Positions 29,853-39,086 of a stretch of DNA of 64,000 nt are shown here, piece by piece. The notes beneath the pieces were generated by a model. That model was given only the letters and a program-made list of their open reading frames with translations. It did no database searches and was not told where the DNA came from. Within the stretch, counting starts at the first letter, position 1; each line of letters starts with the position of its first letter. The translations under genes and the position numbers were made by a program. Source of the DNA: a bacterium (GTDB taxonomy: Bacteria; Krumholzibacteriota; Krumholzibacteriia; LZORAL124-64-63); assembly GCA_016703265.1 (NCBI GenBank), contig JADJCK010000004.1:62001-126000 (forward strand). The letters are read 5' to 3'.

Positions 29853-30332
29853 CTACTCGACAAGCACGCCTTCGCGACGCAGGGCACGGATGATCCGCCC
29901 GTCGGAGCGCACATCCACGGCCGGGTGAAACAGGTCGATGGTCAGGCTCCGGCCCTTGAGTCCGGACGGCAGGAAGATCTTGATCCCGCCGGTCGGCTCG
30001 CGCGTCTGGTGCTCGGTGAAGAACTCGCCCGTATAGATGACCTTGCCCTCAACCAGCACCCGGAACGAATCGACGCCCGCCTTGCTGGCCACGTCCTGCC
30101 ACCATGTGGCACCGCGGAGTCGCGAAAAGGCCTCTTCATTCATCGTGACGCGATGGGTGGCGAGGTCGTATTCCACGACATCGATCATCTCGACGATGGG
30201 GTACTCCTGCCCCTTGTGGACGCCGACCATCGCGAACGGCGTCACGATCTCGGCGCGACCGGCCACGGGCACGCCGCCGGCCAGCGCCACCAGGGCCGCC
30301 GCGACCATGACGGATACGACGCTCTTCTTCAT
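29853..30332 (-). CDS. secreted protein, unknown function
   Basis: 159 residues from ATG 30332 with a clean signal peptide (VMVAAALVALAGGVPVAGRAE). The mature domain contains SFRVLVEGKVIYTGEFFTEHQTRE and LTIDLFHPAVDV, suggesting an NPCBM-like or other beta-sandwich; family not certain. It lies 23 bp upstream of the small lipoprotein gene. Confidence 0.65.
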   Translation of the reverse strand: MKKSVVSVMVAAALVALAGGVPVAGRAEIVTPFAMVGVHKGQEYPIVEMIDVVEYDLATHRVTMNEEAFSRLRGATWWQDVASKAGVDSFRVLVEGKVIYTGEFFTEHQTREPTGGIKIFLPSGLKGRSLTIDLFHPAVDVRSDGRIIRALRREGVLVE

Positions 30333-30472
30333 GCACACCCTCCACTGCCGTCGGCCCCGAATCCCTCCACAATATCCTGTGTCGGCATTCCAGCTCCCCT
30401 GTGGGCCGGTTGCAAGAGCAAATCTGCGGCTATGATCATGACATCAATCCGGCTGCGCGCCCAGAGAATTGA

Positions 30473-30844
30473 TCACACCCTCTCGACAACGGTACGATAG
30501 CCGTCATGGTCGACGAACGTGCGGCCGTTCACGGCCCAATAGGGATTGAAGGACGGCACTTCGACAAAGCCGGCAGCCTCCAGCGCCCGGCACCGGTGGG
30601 CCCAGGCCTCTTCGCCGGCCACGTACAGGACCAGCAGATCCTCGGCCGTGGGCGTCGGCGTGACCGGATGCGCGCGGCACGACGTGAACTCCAGGTGGTA
30701 GTCCGCGTCGGGCGGCCCCAGCATCACGCCATCGAAGCCCTGGTGGTCGGCAAACGCGCCGAGCTGGCGCCACTCCAGCCCCTGCAGGTACATGGCCGCG
30801 GAACGCGGCAGGTCGCTGACGGGTCGGGCGATTCGCATACGCAT
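30473..30844 (-). CDS. VOC family protein
   Basis: 123 residues with the glyoxalase pattern: ARPVSDLPRSAAMYLQGL at the N-terminus, YHLEFTSC mid-way, and PYWAVNGRTFVDHDGYRTVVE at the end. ATG 30844 overlaps the upstream stop as TGATG, so it is translationally coupled to the ATPase gene. The substrate is unknown. Confidence 0.8.
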   Translation of the reverse strand: MRMRIARPVSDLPRSAAMYLQGLEWRQLGAFADHQGFDGVMLGPPDADYHLEFTSCRAHPVTPTPTAEDLLVLYVAGEEAWAHRCRALEAAGFVEVPSFNPYWAVNGRTFVDHDGYRTVVERV

Positions 30845-31395
30845 CAGGGTACACTCTCTCCCCGGACGCCCCACAGTACGGCCTGGGCGCGACTTCCGAG
30901 GTCGCCACGCACTTCCACGTACGGCAGGCCGAATCCGTAAGGGTCGTCGCAGGCGAGTTCCCTCAGCTTCTCGTCAACCGTCGCCCGCAGTTCGCCGCCG
31001 TCATCGTCATCCGAGTCGGCCAGTGCGATGCGGTCGCGGTCCTCGATCGGGACCAGGACCAACAGGTCAAGCGCCTGCAGCGCGGCGCGCACCTTTGGCA
31101 GCCAATCCCGGATGTCGAAGCTGCCGTTGTCGTCGTGCACGGCGATGTATGCCAGCATGTCAAGAGGGCAGCGGTCGAAGAGCACATCGTCGCCGGCATC
31201 CTCCAGTTCCCCGATCGAGCGCGCGAGCTGCGCTTCGTAGTCCTCGATCGATGGCGGGTTGGAGAACTCGTGGCCGTCATCCTCCAGCAGCCAGTACGGC
31301 TCATCGACGGTGCTGTAGCCGGGAAGGAGCGCGGCGAGCTCGGCGATGAGCGTCGACTTGCCGGTGCGGTGGCTGCCGGAGACGGCTATGCGCAT
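30844..31395 (-). CDS. AAA-type ATP-binding protein (NadR/kinase-like P-loop)
   Basis: 183 residues. P-loop GSHRTGKST at residues 7-15, a Walker B-like DVLFDRCPLDMLAY, and further charged helices resembling AAA_28/NadR-like nucleotide kinases. A phosphotransfer role is inferred, substrate unknown. It overlaps the VOC gene by one base. Confidence 0.72.
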   Translation of the reverse strand: MRIAVSGSHRTGKSTLIAELAALLPGYSTVDEPYWLLEDDGHEFSNPPSIEDYEAQLARSIGELEDAGDDVLFDRCPLDMLAYIAVHDDNGSFDIRDWLPKVRAALQALDLLVLVPIEDRDRIALADSDDDDGGELRATVDEKLRELACDDPYGFGLPYVEVRGDLGSRAQAVLWGVRGESVP

Positions 31396-31516
31396 GTGTG
31401 GCCTCGCCGGGTTCGTGTGGCCGACTCTCTGATCACGTCCAGAAGTGTCTCCTCAGTTCGACAAGCGCGTGAAGTTTCGCGGTAATCTCTTCATCTGCAC
31501 TCTTGAGCTCCGCCTG

Positions 31517-31903
31517 CTAACGCGGCGCCGCCACTTCAACCTTGATGCGGTCCGGATCCTCACAGAACAGGGCGTAGTAGTCCGGACCGCCGGCATACGG
31601 ATACTTCGACTCGTACAGCATCGCATGGCCGTTGGCCCTGACCCAGGCAGCGATCTCATCGACATGGGCCCGGGATGCACCTTCAAAGGCAAGATGATTC
31701 AGACCCACCCGCTTGCGATGATAGCCGGCGGCAAGGTGTTCGCCGGGCGCCGGCAGGAAGCACAGGTAGGCGTGCCCCTGCTTGACGTAGCTGATGCCGC
31801 CGGGCCAGCGCTCTTCTGCGTAGTCGAGCAGCTTGAGGAATGGCGTCCAGAAGGCCGCCGACCTTTCCAGGTCGCTGACGTAGATCTCGACGTGGTGCAG
31901 CAA
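31517..31903 (-). CDS. VOC family (glyoxalase) protein
   Basis: 128 residues, nearly the whole of one VOC module: HHVEIYVSDLERSAAFWTPFLKLL, GLNHLAFEGASRAHVDEIAAWV, YYALFCEDPDRIKVEVAA. His and Glu ligands are in place. No neighbour suggests its substrate. Confidence 0.85.
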   Translation of the reverse strand: MLHHVEIYVSDLERSAAFWTPFLKLLDYAEERWPGGISYVKQGHAYLCFLPAPGEHLAAGYHRKRVGLNHLAFEGASRAHVDEIAAWVRANGHAMLYESKYPYAGGPDYYALFCEDPDRIKVEVAAPR

Positions 31904-31927
31904 GGCGCGTCTCCCGAATGCGTCCGT

Positions 31928-32331
31928 CTATCTCTGCGTGTCCGGTTCCGGACTGAAGATATCGTCCTTCGTGAGCTCATCGACAAACCAGTAGGCGGCG
32001 AGCGAGCCACCCACGACCAATGCCGCTGTCCTGATCGGGCGCCACGAGCTGCCCGCTTCTCGAACCTGACGACGTCGGTGGCAGGTATCACCTGCACGTT
32101 GCCCGCCCCCGAATCCATCAGGAGGGTGACGGCGAGGCAGTCCAGGGCGACGATCGGGCCCTCAAGCATCCGCGCATCCCGCGTCGTGATCCGTGCCCGG
32201 TCGCCGACCTGCACGCTGGCACCGGCCGTGAACTCGGGCGTGCTGGGCCTGCCCGTCCATGGGGTGGCAACGGTCGCGTACCGGGAGCATCCGGCACCCA
32301 GGACCACGCCGAGAACCATAGCAAGCATCAT
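31928..32331 (-). pseudogene. small lipoprotein gene with a frameshift (member of a three-gene family)
   Basis: The start codes for a lipoprotein signal (VLGVVLGAGCSRY) and a ~70-residue beta domain (VQVGDRARITTRDARMLEGPIV ... VQVIPATDVVRFEKR). The expected C-terminal membrane helix (TAALVVGGSLAAYWFVDEL, stop at 31928) is in another frame, so one indel near 32035 separates them. With the shift repaired it matches the layout of the genes at 34434-34862 and 34897-35298. A sequencing indel is possible. Confidence 0.6.
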
Positions 32332-32405
32332 GAAGCAGCGCACTGCCGCAGCCTTTCGTTCACCTGTCGCGCACGCCGGCGCCAACGCCGCCGGCGGCGG
32401 GCGAT

Positions 32406-33191
32406 TCACCGATCCACGACGAACACGTCGTAGGTCACGCTGTTGTTGTCCTCATTGGTCTCGACGACATCATTGCGTGAATCAAGGACAATGGTGATGG
32501 TGTGAGGCCCGGGTGCCATGATGCCGTCACGGACCCGGATGCAGGAAAAGGCGCAGACGTGCCGACGCGGAGTCACACGCGCGCTCGCCTCTTCGGCAAC
32601 CATCACACCATCGACATAGCAGGCCATCATGGGGGTCCGCTGCCTCTGTCCCGTAAGCCAATCCCGTCGTTCCACACATGCGTAGAAGCCGCGCCCGGCC
32701 ACGATCGTGTCGCCCATGGCTTCGCCGGATTCCGACTTCATCGCCCGCGCGCCGGGACCGGCGACAACGTCGGGAGTGACCGGAGCCCACGCCGGCATCG
32801 GGGTGGACACCGTCCGGCCTTCCACCTCGCCGTCGGCGCTCCGGATCTCGCAGCGGGCCGTCCAGGTCCGCGCCGGCAGGGGATACAGGGAGATCTCGTC
32901 GATGATCGCCATCGGCCCGAACCCGGTATCCCACCGCCCATCATTGGTGAAGTCCCACCGAATCTCCATGCCGCCATAGACGGACCCCGAGCGCGTCAAT
33001 TGCGACGGATCAATGCTGAAGAGCGGGAACGGGGTACAATCGCCAGTCGGCTCCGCCGCGACAGTCAGTATCTGATGGGTGGCGGGCCCGGCGCCGGCTC
33101 CGTCCGGACGCGTGGATTCGCCGCAGGACAGGGCCGCAAGCGCCGTGGCGCCGATGAGTCCGAGTCCCCGCACCAGTCGCCAGGCAATCAT
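32406..33191 (-). CDS. lipoprotein with CARDB-like C-terminal domain
   Basis: 261 residues, lipobox LAALSC. The C-terminal region ends with TITIVLDSRNDVVETNEDNNSVTYDVFV, the adhesion-like CARDB signature (D...V.E.NE.NN). The middle part contains MEIRWDFTNDGRWDTGF, a PKD-like phrase. Probably a surface lipoprotein; function unknown. Confidence 0.72.
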   Translation of the reverse strand: MIAWRLVRGLGLIGATALAALSCGESTRPDGAGAGPATHQILTVAAEPTGDCTPFPLFSIDPSQLTRSGSVYGGMEIRWDFTNDGRWDTGFGPMAIIDEISLYPLPARTWTARCEIRSADGEVEGRTVSTPMPAWAPVTPDVVAGPGARAMKSESGEAMGDTIVAGRGFYACVERRDWLTGQRQRTPMMACYVDGVMVAEEASARVTPRRHVCAFSCIRVRDGIMAPGPHTITIVLDSRNDVVETNEDNNSVTYDVFVVDR

Positions 33192-33251
33192 CAGTGGTCC
33201 CTTCCCCGGTCCCTGGTCCCGACGGGAACCGGGGCCTTCATGTGTCGCCAG

Positions 33252-33701
33252 CTACGGCGTGATGAACCAGGACATGATGGGGTCCAGCCCGAAGCCGTCC
33301 GCGGTCGGCCTGAAGACGAAGATCCTTCCCTCGTCACAGAAGACCGCTGAATCCGCGGTGCAGGTCCTCAGTGCAAAGCCATCTACCGGCGAACTCGCGG
33401 AACCGGCTTGCGACGGCGGAAACACGCGACTGTTGGAGACGCTCAGGAGAACCTCACCCTCCAGGTACCGGGGCTCGGCCACGCTGAGGGCATACTCGTA
33501 GTCGGACACGCGCATGTCGCCGAAGAACGTGACACCCTGGAAGACATACTCCCAGATCGCGCCGTCGGCGTACTCATGGATGGTGACCAGGGTGCCCGAA
33601 TCGCTGATGTGCGGTTCCGGTGATTCCGCCGGGTCGTCATCAGAGCAACCGGAACAGGCCAGCGCGGCAAGCACGAGCGTGGCAACGGCGAATCTTCGCA
33701 C
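33252..33701 (-). CDS. small lipoprotein, unknown function
   Basis: 149 residues: signal peptide, lipobox ALACSGC, acidic spacer SDDDPAESPEPH, then a beta-rich domain with paired Cys (RTCTADSAVFCDEG). No family recognised. Sits within the minus-strand lipoprotein run. Confidence 0.65.
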   Translation of the reverse strand: MRRFAVATLVLAALACSGCSDDDPAESPEPHISDSGTLVTIHEYADGAIWEYVFQGVTFFGDMRVSDYEYALSVAEPRYLEGEVLLSVSNSRVFPPSQAGSASSPVDGFALRTCTADSAVFCDEGRIFVFRPTADGFGLDPIMSWFITP

Positions 33702-33735
33702 AATCCGACCTCTTCCGCGTCGCGCGTACGCAGCC

Positions 33736-34416
33736 CTAGAACCGCAATCCCAACGTCACGTCGATGCCATCGGCCACGAAGCTGCTGCCGGGCGCATCAG
33801 ACGACGTGCCGTCCGAAGCCATCCTGTACACCGCATCCAGGGTCAACGGCCTACCCCATAGCGAGTGGGTGAATCCGGCGCCGAGCAGCAGGGCCAGGTC
33901 ATACCCGCCCGACTCCCGGTCGAGTTCGACGCCGTCCTCCGTGACCTGTCGGGTCAGGTCCTGGCCGTCCTCCTCGACCTCGTACGCCAGAACCCAGCCC
34001 AGCGACGGGCCGGCGATCAGGGCCAGCGGCAGCTTTTCGCGCCAGGGACCATTGTACCGCAGGAGAAGCGGCAGTTCCAGATAGTCGCGCCGCAGCACAA
34101 GCTCGTCGACCTCGACCTGGCTATTGGTCAGCGACGACGACAGGTCGTGGTAGGTGCCGCCTCGGCGCACAAAGACGAGCGCCGGCTGGAAGACCACCGA
34201 CGCCGACAGGGCCACATCCGCAAACGAGCCGATGACGAGGCCCGTGTTCGCCTCCGAACTCCCGTAGCCCGGGCCATCGAGGCGCATATGGGACGAGGTG
34301 CCGCCGACTTTGATCCCGATGCCCTCGAACGGCGCCGCCCCGGCTGCGGTGGCGGCCAATGCAAGCACCGTCGACAGGTTGGCGACCATCATCCGCTTCC
34401 ATCCTGGTACACGCAT
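33736..34416 (-). CDS. outer membrane beta-barrel protein (PorT-like)
   Basis: 226 residues, signal peptide ending GAAP, alternating hydrophobic strands typical of OMP_b-brl_2/PorT proteins (GIGIKVGGTSSHMRL, LELPLLLRYNGPW, YDLALLLGAGFTHSLW), and a terminal Phe (VTLGLRF), the Bam recognition end. Eight strands are likely. In FCB bacteria such small barrels occur widely and are often of unknown role. Confidence 0.78.
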   Translation of the reverse strand: MRVPGWKRMMVANLSTVLALAATAAGAAPFEGIGIKVGGTSSHMRLDGPGYGSSEANTGLVIGSFADVALSASVVFQPALVFVRRGGTYHDLSSSLTNSQVEVDELVLRRDYLELPLLLRYNGPWREKLPLALIAGPSLGWVLAYEVEEDGQDLTRQVTEDGVELDRESGGYDLALLLGAGFTHSLWGRPLTLDAVYRMASDGTSSDAPGSSFVADGIDVTLGLRF

Positions 34417-34433
34417 CGCAAGTACTCGTTTCG

Positions 34434-34862
34434 CTATTCGAACGACGATTGAGTGACGAACAGGACGCCAACGACCACAACCAGGAAGGCAATGCCCGTC
34501 AGTGTGGCCTTGGTCACGGAACCAAAGCTCGCCTGGTCCTCCATTTCCACAAGCGTGATCTCCGAACGCGTCAGGGTGCGCCCCTCGACACCGAAGTTGC
34601 CGACGCGGCCGATGGTGAACGTCGAGTCGGTGAGCGCGGTGATCTCGCCGGCCGACCTTGCGCCATCCGGATACACGACGCGCGCTGTCGCGCCGACGAA
34701 CAGCTGGGGTTGTTCGCGCCCGTCCGCGGGTAGTTGCGCGATCTCGCCGGGCAGACGGGCGGCCCTATAGGTGGCACAACCCGTGAGGGTCGCCAGGAGT
34801 AGAGCAAGGGCGAGCAGGAGCGCCGGTTCTCTGATGGGCGGCTCGCGGCGTTGGCTGATCAA
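34434..34862 (-). CDS. small lipoprotein with beta domain and C-terminal membrane helix
   Basis: 142 residues. Lipobox TLTGC, a ~70-residue domain (ATARVVYPDGARSAGEITALTDSTFTIGR) and a hydrophobic C-terminal helix (TLTGIAFLVVVVGVLFVT). It belongs with the neighbouring 34897-35298 gene and the frameshifted 31928-32331 gene: same order of parts, weak sequence identity. A structural SH3/Sm-like barrel is inferred. Confidence 0.68.
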   Translation of the reverse strand: MISQRREPPIREPALLLALALLLATLTGCATYRAARLPGEIAQLPADGREQPQLFVGATARVVYPDGARSAGEITALTDSTFTIGRVGNFGVEGRTLTRSEITLVEMEDQASFGSVTKATLTGIAFLVVVVGVLFVTQSSFE

Positions 34863-34896
34863 GGTTCACTCCAGGGTCGATCCGCACCTGTCGACA

Positions 34897-35298
34897 TCAA
34901 CTGAAAGGCATCTGCGACAATACCAGCACCAATAGTGCCGCCGCCCCCAGGACGATGGCAAACACCGCCGAGACCGGCTTCTCGCTGCCGATGGCCTTGG
35001 GCCGGTACTGCACGGATGCGATCTGGTCGGGCGCGAAGGCATGGCGGCCGGCCAGCGGCCGGTCATCGGCGCGGATCACGATTGAATCCCCCAGGGAGAC
35101 AACCGTTCCCGTCCAGTGCACGCCCGACAGGTCCGTCACTTCCGCTTCGCCGCCGACACGCGCGGGCGCCCACGACACCTCGGCGCCGGGGCCGGAGATT
35201 TGCGGGCGCACCCGGTGATACGCCGGCGAACAGGCGCCACTGAGGAGCGCACCGGCAAGGATGCCGATCACGATCACTGTCCTGCGAGCGGATATCAT
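34897..35298 (-). CDS. small lipoprotein with beta domain and C-terminal membrane helix
   Basis: 133 residues from ATG 35298. Lipobox LLSGAC, then AEVTDLSGVHWTGTVVSLGDSIVIRADD, and a C-terminal helix VSAVFAIVLGAAALLVLVLSQ. Second intact member of the local three-gene family. The combination of lipid anchor and a hydrophobic C-terminus is unusual and may place the domain between membranes. Confidence 0.68.
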   Translation of the reverse strand: MISARRTVIVIGILAGALLSGACSPAYHRVRPQISGPGAEVSWAPARVGGEAEVTDLSGVHWTGTVVSLGDSIVIRADDRPLAGRHAFAPDQIASVQYRPKAIGSEKPVSAVFAIVLGAAALLVLVLSQMPFS

Positions 35299-35309
35299 GC
35301 AACTCCACT

Positions 35310-35948
35310 TCAACTCAACTGCAACCCGACCGACACCACAGGTCCCGACTCGAACGGAAACAGGGCCTCCCGCCCCTTGCTGAGCAGCCAGCCCCGCGCC
35401 CCGATCACGAGGCCGATCTTCGTCGACACGGGGAACACGCAGGTCCCCGACCCCGTCAGGAACAGGCCGCCGTCCGATGAATTGCAGAGGAGCGTATCAC
35501 ATTGCCGCGAGTAGATGTCTTCATGGGTGACCACGGCCGCTCCCGCAGAAACACCGAACGACACGCAGATCCATGGACGCTTGAACACGAGCCGATCGTA
35601 TCCGGCCTCCACGGAGTTCGCCGAATAGTGCCTGACGTTCGGCGCGATCTCGGGCGGCATCGTATCCAGGCCGCGGTGGGCGAAGAACAGGCCCCACCGC
35701 TGCGTACGGTCGCTGTTCGCAAAATTCTTCGACAGGTAGCCGACTCTCATGGAAAGGCGGCGGCTGTAGTCCAGGTCGGGCGCGCCCTCATAGCCCTGGG
35801 TTCGGTACGCCGGAGTGTTCAGGTCGTACTCGATGCTGATGGCCTGCCCATGCACGAGCGCCGGCACAAGCACCACAAGCAGTGCAGCCGCGCACGCTAT
35901 GGCGCGCAATCTCCGGTTCGCCAGCTGCGTACGCAATTCGCACCTCAA
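35310..35948 (-). CDS. predicted outer membrane beta-barrel protein
   Basis: 212 residues, signal peptide (IACAAALLVVLVPALVHGQA) and alternating strands (SRRLSMRVGYLSKNF, PWICVSFGVSAGAAVV, SGPVVSVGLQLS). It probably starts at TTG 35948, overlapping the upstream stop as TTGA; no ATG lies before the signal peptide. Coupled to the 373-residue lipoprotein gene. Function unknown. Confidence 0.62.
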   Translation of the reverse strand: MRCELRTQLANRRLRAIACAAALLVVLVPALVHGQAISIEYDLNTPAYRTQGYEGAPDLDYSRRLSMRVGYLSKNFANSDRTQRWGLFFAHRGLDTMPPEIAPNVRHYSANSVEAGYDRLVFKRPWICVSFGVSAGAAVVTHEDIYSRQCDTLLCNSSDGGLFLTGSGTCVFPVSTKIGLVIGARGWLLSKGREALFPFESGPVVSVGLQLS

Positions 35949-37066
35949 TGGAAGCGGATCCCCGCCAACTGCACCCGCCGCGTCAACATCCCGGAAATCG
36001 ACGCGTCCTCCAGCCAGACCCGGAAGTGCCGCACGTCGGCCAGGTCGGGCTCACCGCCAGCGTTCACGATCGTCAGGCCGCGCCGAATGGGGATCCGGTA
36101 CAGACGCCAGGAGATCCCGGCATCGATGAGATCCTGGACGTTGTCATAGTCCTGGACGACATCGATCATGGGCACTGCCGCGGCCAGGTCGATGACATGG
36201 CTGAAGTAGCTGTTCGCGCGATCCCACTGTCCATTGTGGTCAAGGTCTTCCGTGTCTTCGCGATTGTTCCGGGCCATGTTGTTGATCCGCGGGTACGGTG
36301 AGTCGAATTCCCACTCGTAATCTGCGCCGTACACACACGCATCGTAATAGCAGCCATTCAGGCCGATGTCCTCCATGTAAGTCCAGACACCGTCCGGTTC
36401 CTCCCCGAGAATGCCGTCTTCCTGCTCGAACTGGCTCGTTACCAGCTGGTTTTCATAGTCACGAGGCCAGTAGCCGTCCTCGTCCAGGCGCCCGAAGTCC
36501 ACGTGCAGGCGTCCGGTCCGCTGGTCCGGATCGACGATGCCGTCGTTCACCCAGATGTCGAGCCAGGCCATTCCCGACATGTCCGGGAACCCCGTTCCCG
36601 TGGCCGTCGGGCTGCACATGATGCCGCCCCAGCTCGATGTCTCCCACGCGCCCGTCTCCGAACGTAGATACAGCTCCAGGGCGGGCACCGGGGCCTCGCC
36701 CTCCTCCTGCCCAACGTCAGGTTCCAGGTAGCGGCGCAGCACGGGGGGATTCAGCAGGAACCAGCGGATGGTCTCGACCCGGTCGTTGGCGGTGAATGTC
36801 CGCGGCGTGTCGCCGCCGGCCGCCGGGTCGACCGGCAGGCTGGCCAGGCTCCAGGAGAGCCGGTGATGGCTGAGGGTGCCGGGGGCATCGACGGGCCCTG
36901 GCGCCACAGGGCTCTTGTCATCATCCGAGCATGCCCCGACGCACAGGATCATGGCCGTGATGATGACAAGCTTGTGCCGCCGCGACAACCAGCCATGGGC
37001 GCGAGCATTTTCCATTTCCCGCAGGCACGAAACCGGCATTGCCTTGCTCCACTTCGTCGTGATCAT
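35945..37066 (-). CDS. lipoprotein, possibly related to a SprA-type surface protein segment
   Basis: 373 residues, lipobox VGACS after a long basic N-terminus (ATG 37015 or 37039 are alternative starts). The mature part has DLDHNGQWDRANSYF, SWRLYRIPIRRGLTIVNAGGEPDLADVRHFRVWLEDAS, reminiscent of repeats in the gliding/type-9 secretion protein SprA. The protein is far too short to be SprA itself. Resemblance is by eye only. Confidence 0.55.
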   Translation of the reverse strand: MITTKWSKAMPVSCLREMENARAHGWLSRRHKLVIITAMILCVGACSDDDKSPVAPGPVDAPGTLSHHRLSWSLASLPVDPAAGGDTPRTFTANDRVETIRWFLLNPPVLRRYLEPDVGQEEGEAPVPALELYLRSETGAWETSSWGGIMCSPTATGTGFPDMSGMAWLDIWVNDGIVDPDQRTGRLHVDFGRLDEDGYWPRDYENQLVTSQFEQEDGILGEEPDGVWTYMEDIGLNGCYYDACVYGADYEWEFDSPYPRINNMARNNREDTEDLDHNGQWDRANSYFSHVIDLAAAVPMIDVVQDYDNVQDLIDAGISWRLYRIPIRRGLTIVNAGGEPDLADVRHFRVWLEDASISGMLTRRVQLAGIRFH

Positions 37067-37099
37067 GTCCGTTGCGTACGCTGACGCAACACGCGCGAC

Positions 37100-37657
37100 T
37101 CACAGCTGCGACGACAACCGCTGACGGTTCCATCGCGCTCTTTCGGCGATCTCATGTCCAAGGCCAATCCCCGCGCCGATGAGGACACCCAGCTTCAGGT
37201 TCGCGATCACCACTTCGGGATTCACGGGGCCGGGCCGCAACAGGCGGAGCACCCCCAGCGCGCACAGATAGACGATACCAAAAACGACGGCCCACAGAAC
37301 GAACTTTCCGAACGAAACACGCCGCATCCCGTCTTCAATGCGCAGGGCCCCAAGGACCGCGACAAGCAATGCGCTCACCCAGACCGCATTGCGGACCAGC
37401 AGGCTGGCGGACCAGGACCCCGAGATGGCCGAGGTCAAGGCGAACGCGACAACACCGACTCCGGCGACGTACTCCAGGCGGCGCGCCTGAATGGCCACCA
37501 GGAACGCGCCGCCGACCAGGCCGCCGGCAATGAACTGGAAGCTGGACAGGCTGGGATCAAAGATACGGCCTCCGCAGGCCAGTGCGCCCACCAGCATGCA
37601 GGTGAGCAGACACAGGGCAACGGTCAGCAACCCGGAGAATGGACGCGCGCCTGACAT
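37100..37657 (-). CDS. integral membrane protein, unknown function
   Basis: 185 residues with about six hydrophobic helices (SGLLTVALCLLTCMLVGALA ... FVLWAVVFGIVYLCALGVL ... LGVLIGAGIGLGHEIAE). ATG 37657 has GGGAGG nine bases upstream. No family recognised. Confidence 0.65.
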   Translation of the reverse strand: MSGARPFSGLLTVALCLLTCMLVGALACGGRIFDPSLSSFQFIAGGLVGGAFLVAIQARRLEYVAGVGVVAFALTSAISGSWSASLLVRNAVWVSALLVAVLGALRIEDGMRRVSFGKFVLWAVVFGIVYLCALGVLRLLRPGPVNPEVVIANLKLGVLIGAGIGLGHEIAERARWNRQRLSSQL

Positions 37658-37727
37658 ATGCCACAACCTCCCGGTACAAGAGAGCCCCGCGCGGCCCGTG
37701 CAGACCGCGAACGACAGCTGCAGGCTA

Positions 37728-38777
37728 CTATCTGCCCTTCACCTGCCCCACGTGGGCACGGACAACCACGTTGTGCTCTTCGCCCTTCCGATAGAGATAC
37801 ACCGCGCCGTCCCGCCCCGAACCGACCACCGACTCGAATCCGGCCGAGCTTCCAACGGCCACCAGCGCCACGTTGCTGTCGTAGAGACACAGCAGGCTCC
37901 GGCCCGCGTCGTTCTCGCCCCGGCTGAAGGATGTGACCAGGACATGCCCGTTCGACAAGGCCACGATGCCCGAGGTGGCCGGGAACATGTGGTACGTGAT
38001 CCGGTCGCCATCGACTTCCGGCATGGGCGGTTCCGGTACATAGTCGGCGCCGCCGGCCCTGGTTTCCACGAGCAGGTTTCCCGCCTTGTCGAACTTGCGG
38101 ATCGCGTAGGGCGCCATCTGCGCATAGACCAGGGCATCGGGCGCCATGATCGCCAGGTCACCGCCGATGTAGGTGGTTCCCACGTACCACGGCGTGTTGC
38201 GGCCCTTCACATAGTTGTCCGAAAAGGACTTCCGGTACGCGTGATCCGGGCCATACAGGTCAATGATCGTCTCGTCCTGACGGCCCCGGACACAGATCAC
38301 GACCGATCCGTCCGCGAAGACGGCGATGGCCCGCGGCAGGTCCACGGCATTGTGGCGCTCGAACGAGCCCACGTGGGTCAGCTGCGCATCGAGGATCTCC
38401 ACGCGGCCTCCGTGCCCGACGATGTAGATCCGGTCATGGCTGTCGATGGCGGCACTCGGATGCGACATCAGGTCACCGGGTCCGTCACCGGCGTTGTCCA
38501 GCACCTGCTGCAACTCGCCATCCCGCGAGAACTTCATGAGGGCGGGCAGATTCCGGTCCAGGACGTAGATGTTGCCCTTCGAGTCTTCCACAACGGAGGA
38601 AACGCTCCCGAAGAAGTACTCGTCCGCAACCTCGGCTCCGCCCAGGGTCAGGTCCGCATCCAGTACCAGGTTGGGCCCACCGGCATGCGCCGCCTGCGAC
38701 GAGAGCGCACAAGCGAGCCCGATGGCGGTTATCGCACCCAGGGCCATTGTTCGCCATGTTTGCAGCAGGTTTCCCAT
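37728..38777 (-). CDS. secreted 6-bladed beta-propeller protein
   Basis: 349 residues, signal peptide ending AAHA. Repeats such as DSKGNIYVLDRNLPALMKFSRDG, DSHDRIYIVGHGGRVEILD and FADGSVVICVRG are NHL/6-bladed propeller units (BF2222-type). Probably a periplasmic or surface binding protein; ligand unknown. Confidence 0.78.
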   Translation of the reverse strand: MGNLLQTWRTMALGAITAIGLACALSSQAAHAGGPNLVLDADLTLGGAEVADEYFFGSVSSVVEDSKGNIYVLDRNLPALMKFSRDGELQQVLDNAGDGPGDLMSHPSAAIDSHDRIYIVGHGGRVEILDAQLTHVGSFERHNAVDLPRAIAVFADGSVVICVRGRQDETIIDLYGPDHAYRKSFSDNYVKGRNTPWYVGTTYIGGDLAIMAPDALVYAQMAPYAIRKFDKAGNLLVETRAGGADYVPEPPMPEVDGDRITYHMFPATSGIVALSNGHVLVTSFSRGENDAGRSLLCLYDSNVALVAVGSSAGFESVVGSGRDGAVYLYRKGEEHNVVVRAHVGQVKGR

Positions 38778-38840
38778 GATATGCCTCCATCAAGCGAGAC
38801 CATCACACCGAGATCATCCAGGCGTTCCCCGCGGCGCGCA

Positions 38841-39086
38841 TCAACTCTTCGCTGCCGCGACGGCATTGCGGTTGGCCATGTACAGGATATGGGCCAGGCC
38901 CGCGACCACGAACACCGGCGGCAACCAGGAGTCGAGTTCCATGAAGGTGCCGGCGCCGACGGGCATGAGGATCAGGTATGTGCCCGGGATCGCGCTGCGC
39001 TGCCGCGGAAACAGCCGCATGGCCAACAACTGGAAGCAGAGAATCGCGGCGTGCAGGACAAGTATACCTACGGAAATCTTCTGCAT
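38841..39086 (-). CDS. small membrane protein
   Basis: 81 residues, two or three hydrophobic helices (ISVGILVLHAAILCFQLLAM, LPPVFVVAGLAHILYM). No family recognised. Located between the propeller and sugE genes. Confidence 0.55.
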   Translation of the reverse strand: MQKISVGILVLHAAILCFQLLAMRLFPRQRSAIPGTYLILMPVGAGTFMELDSWLPPVFVVAGLAHILYMANRNAVAAAKS

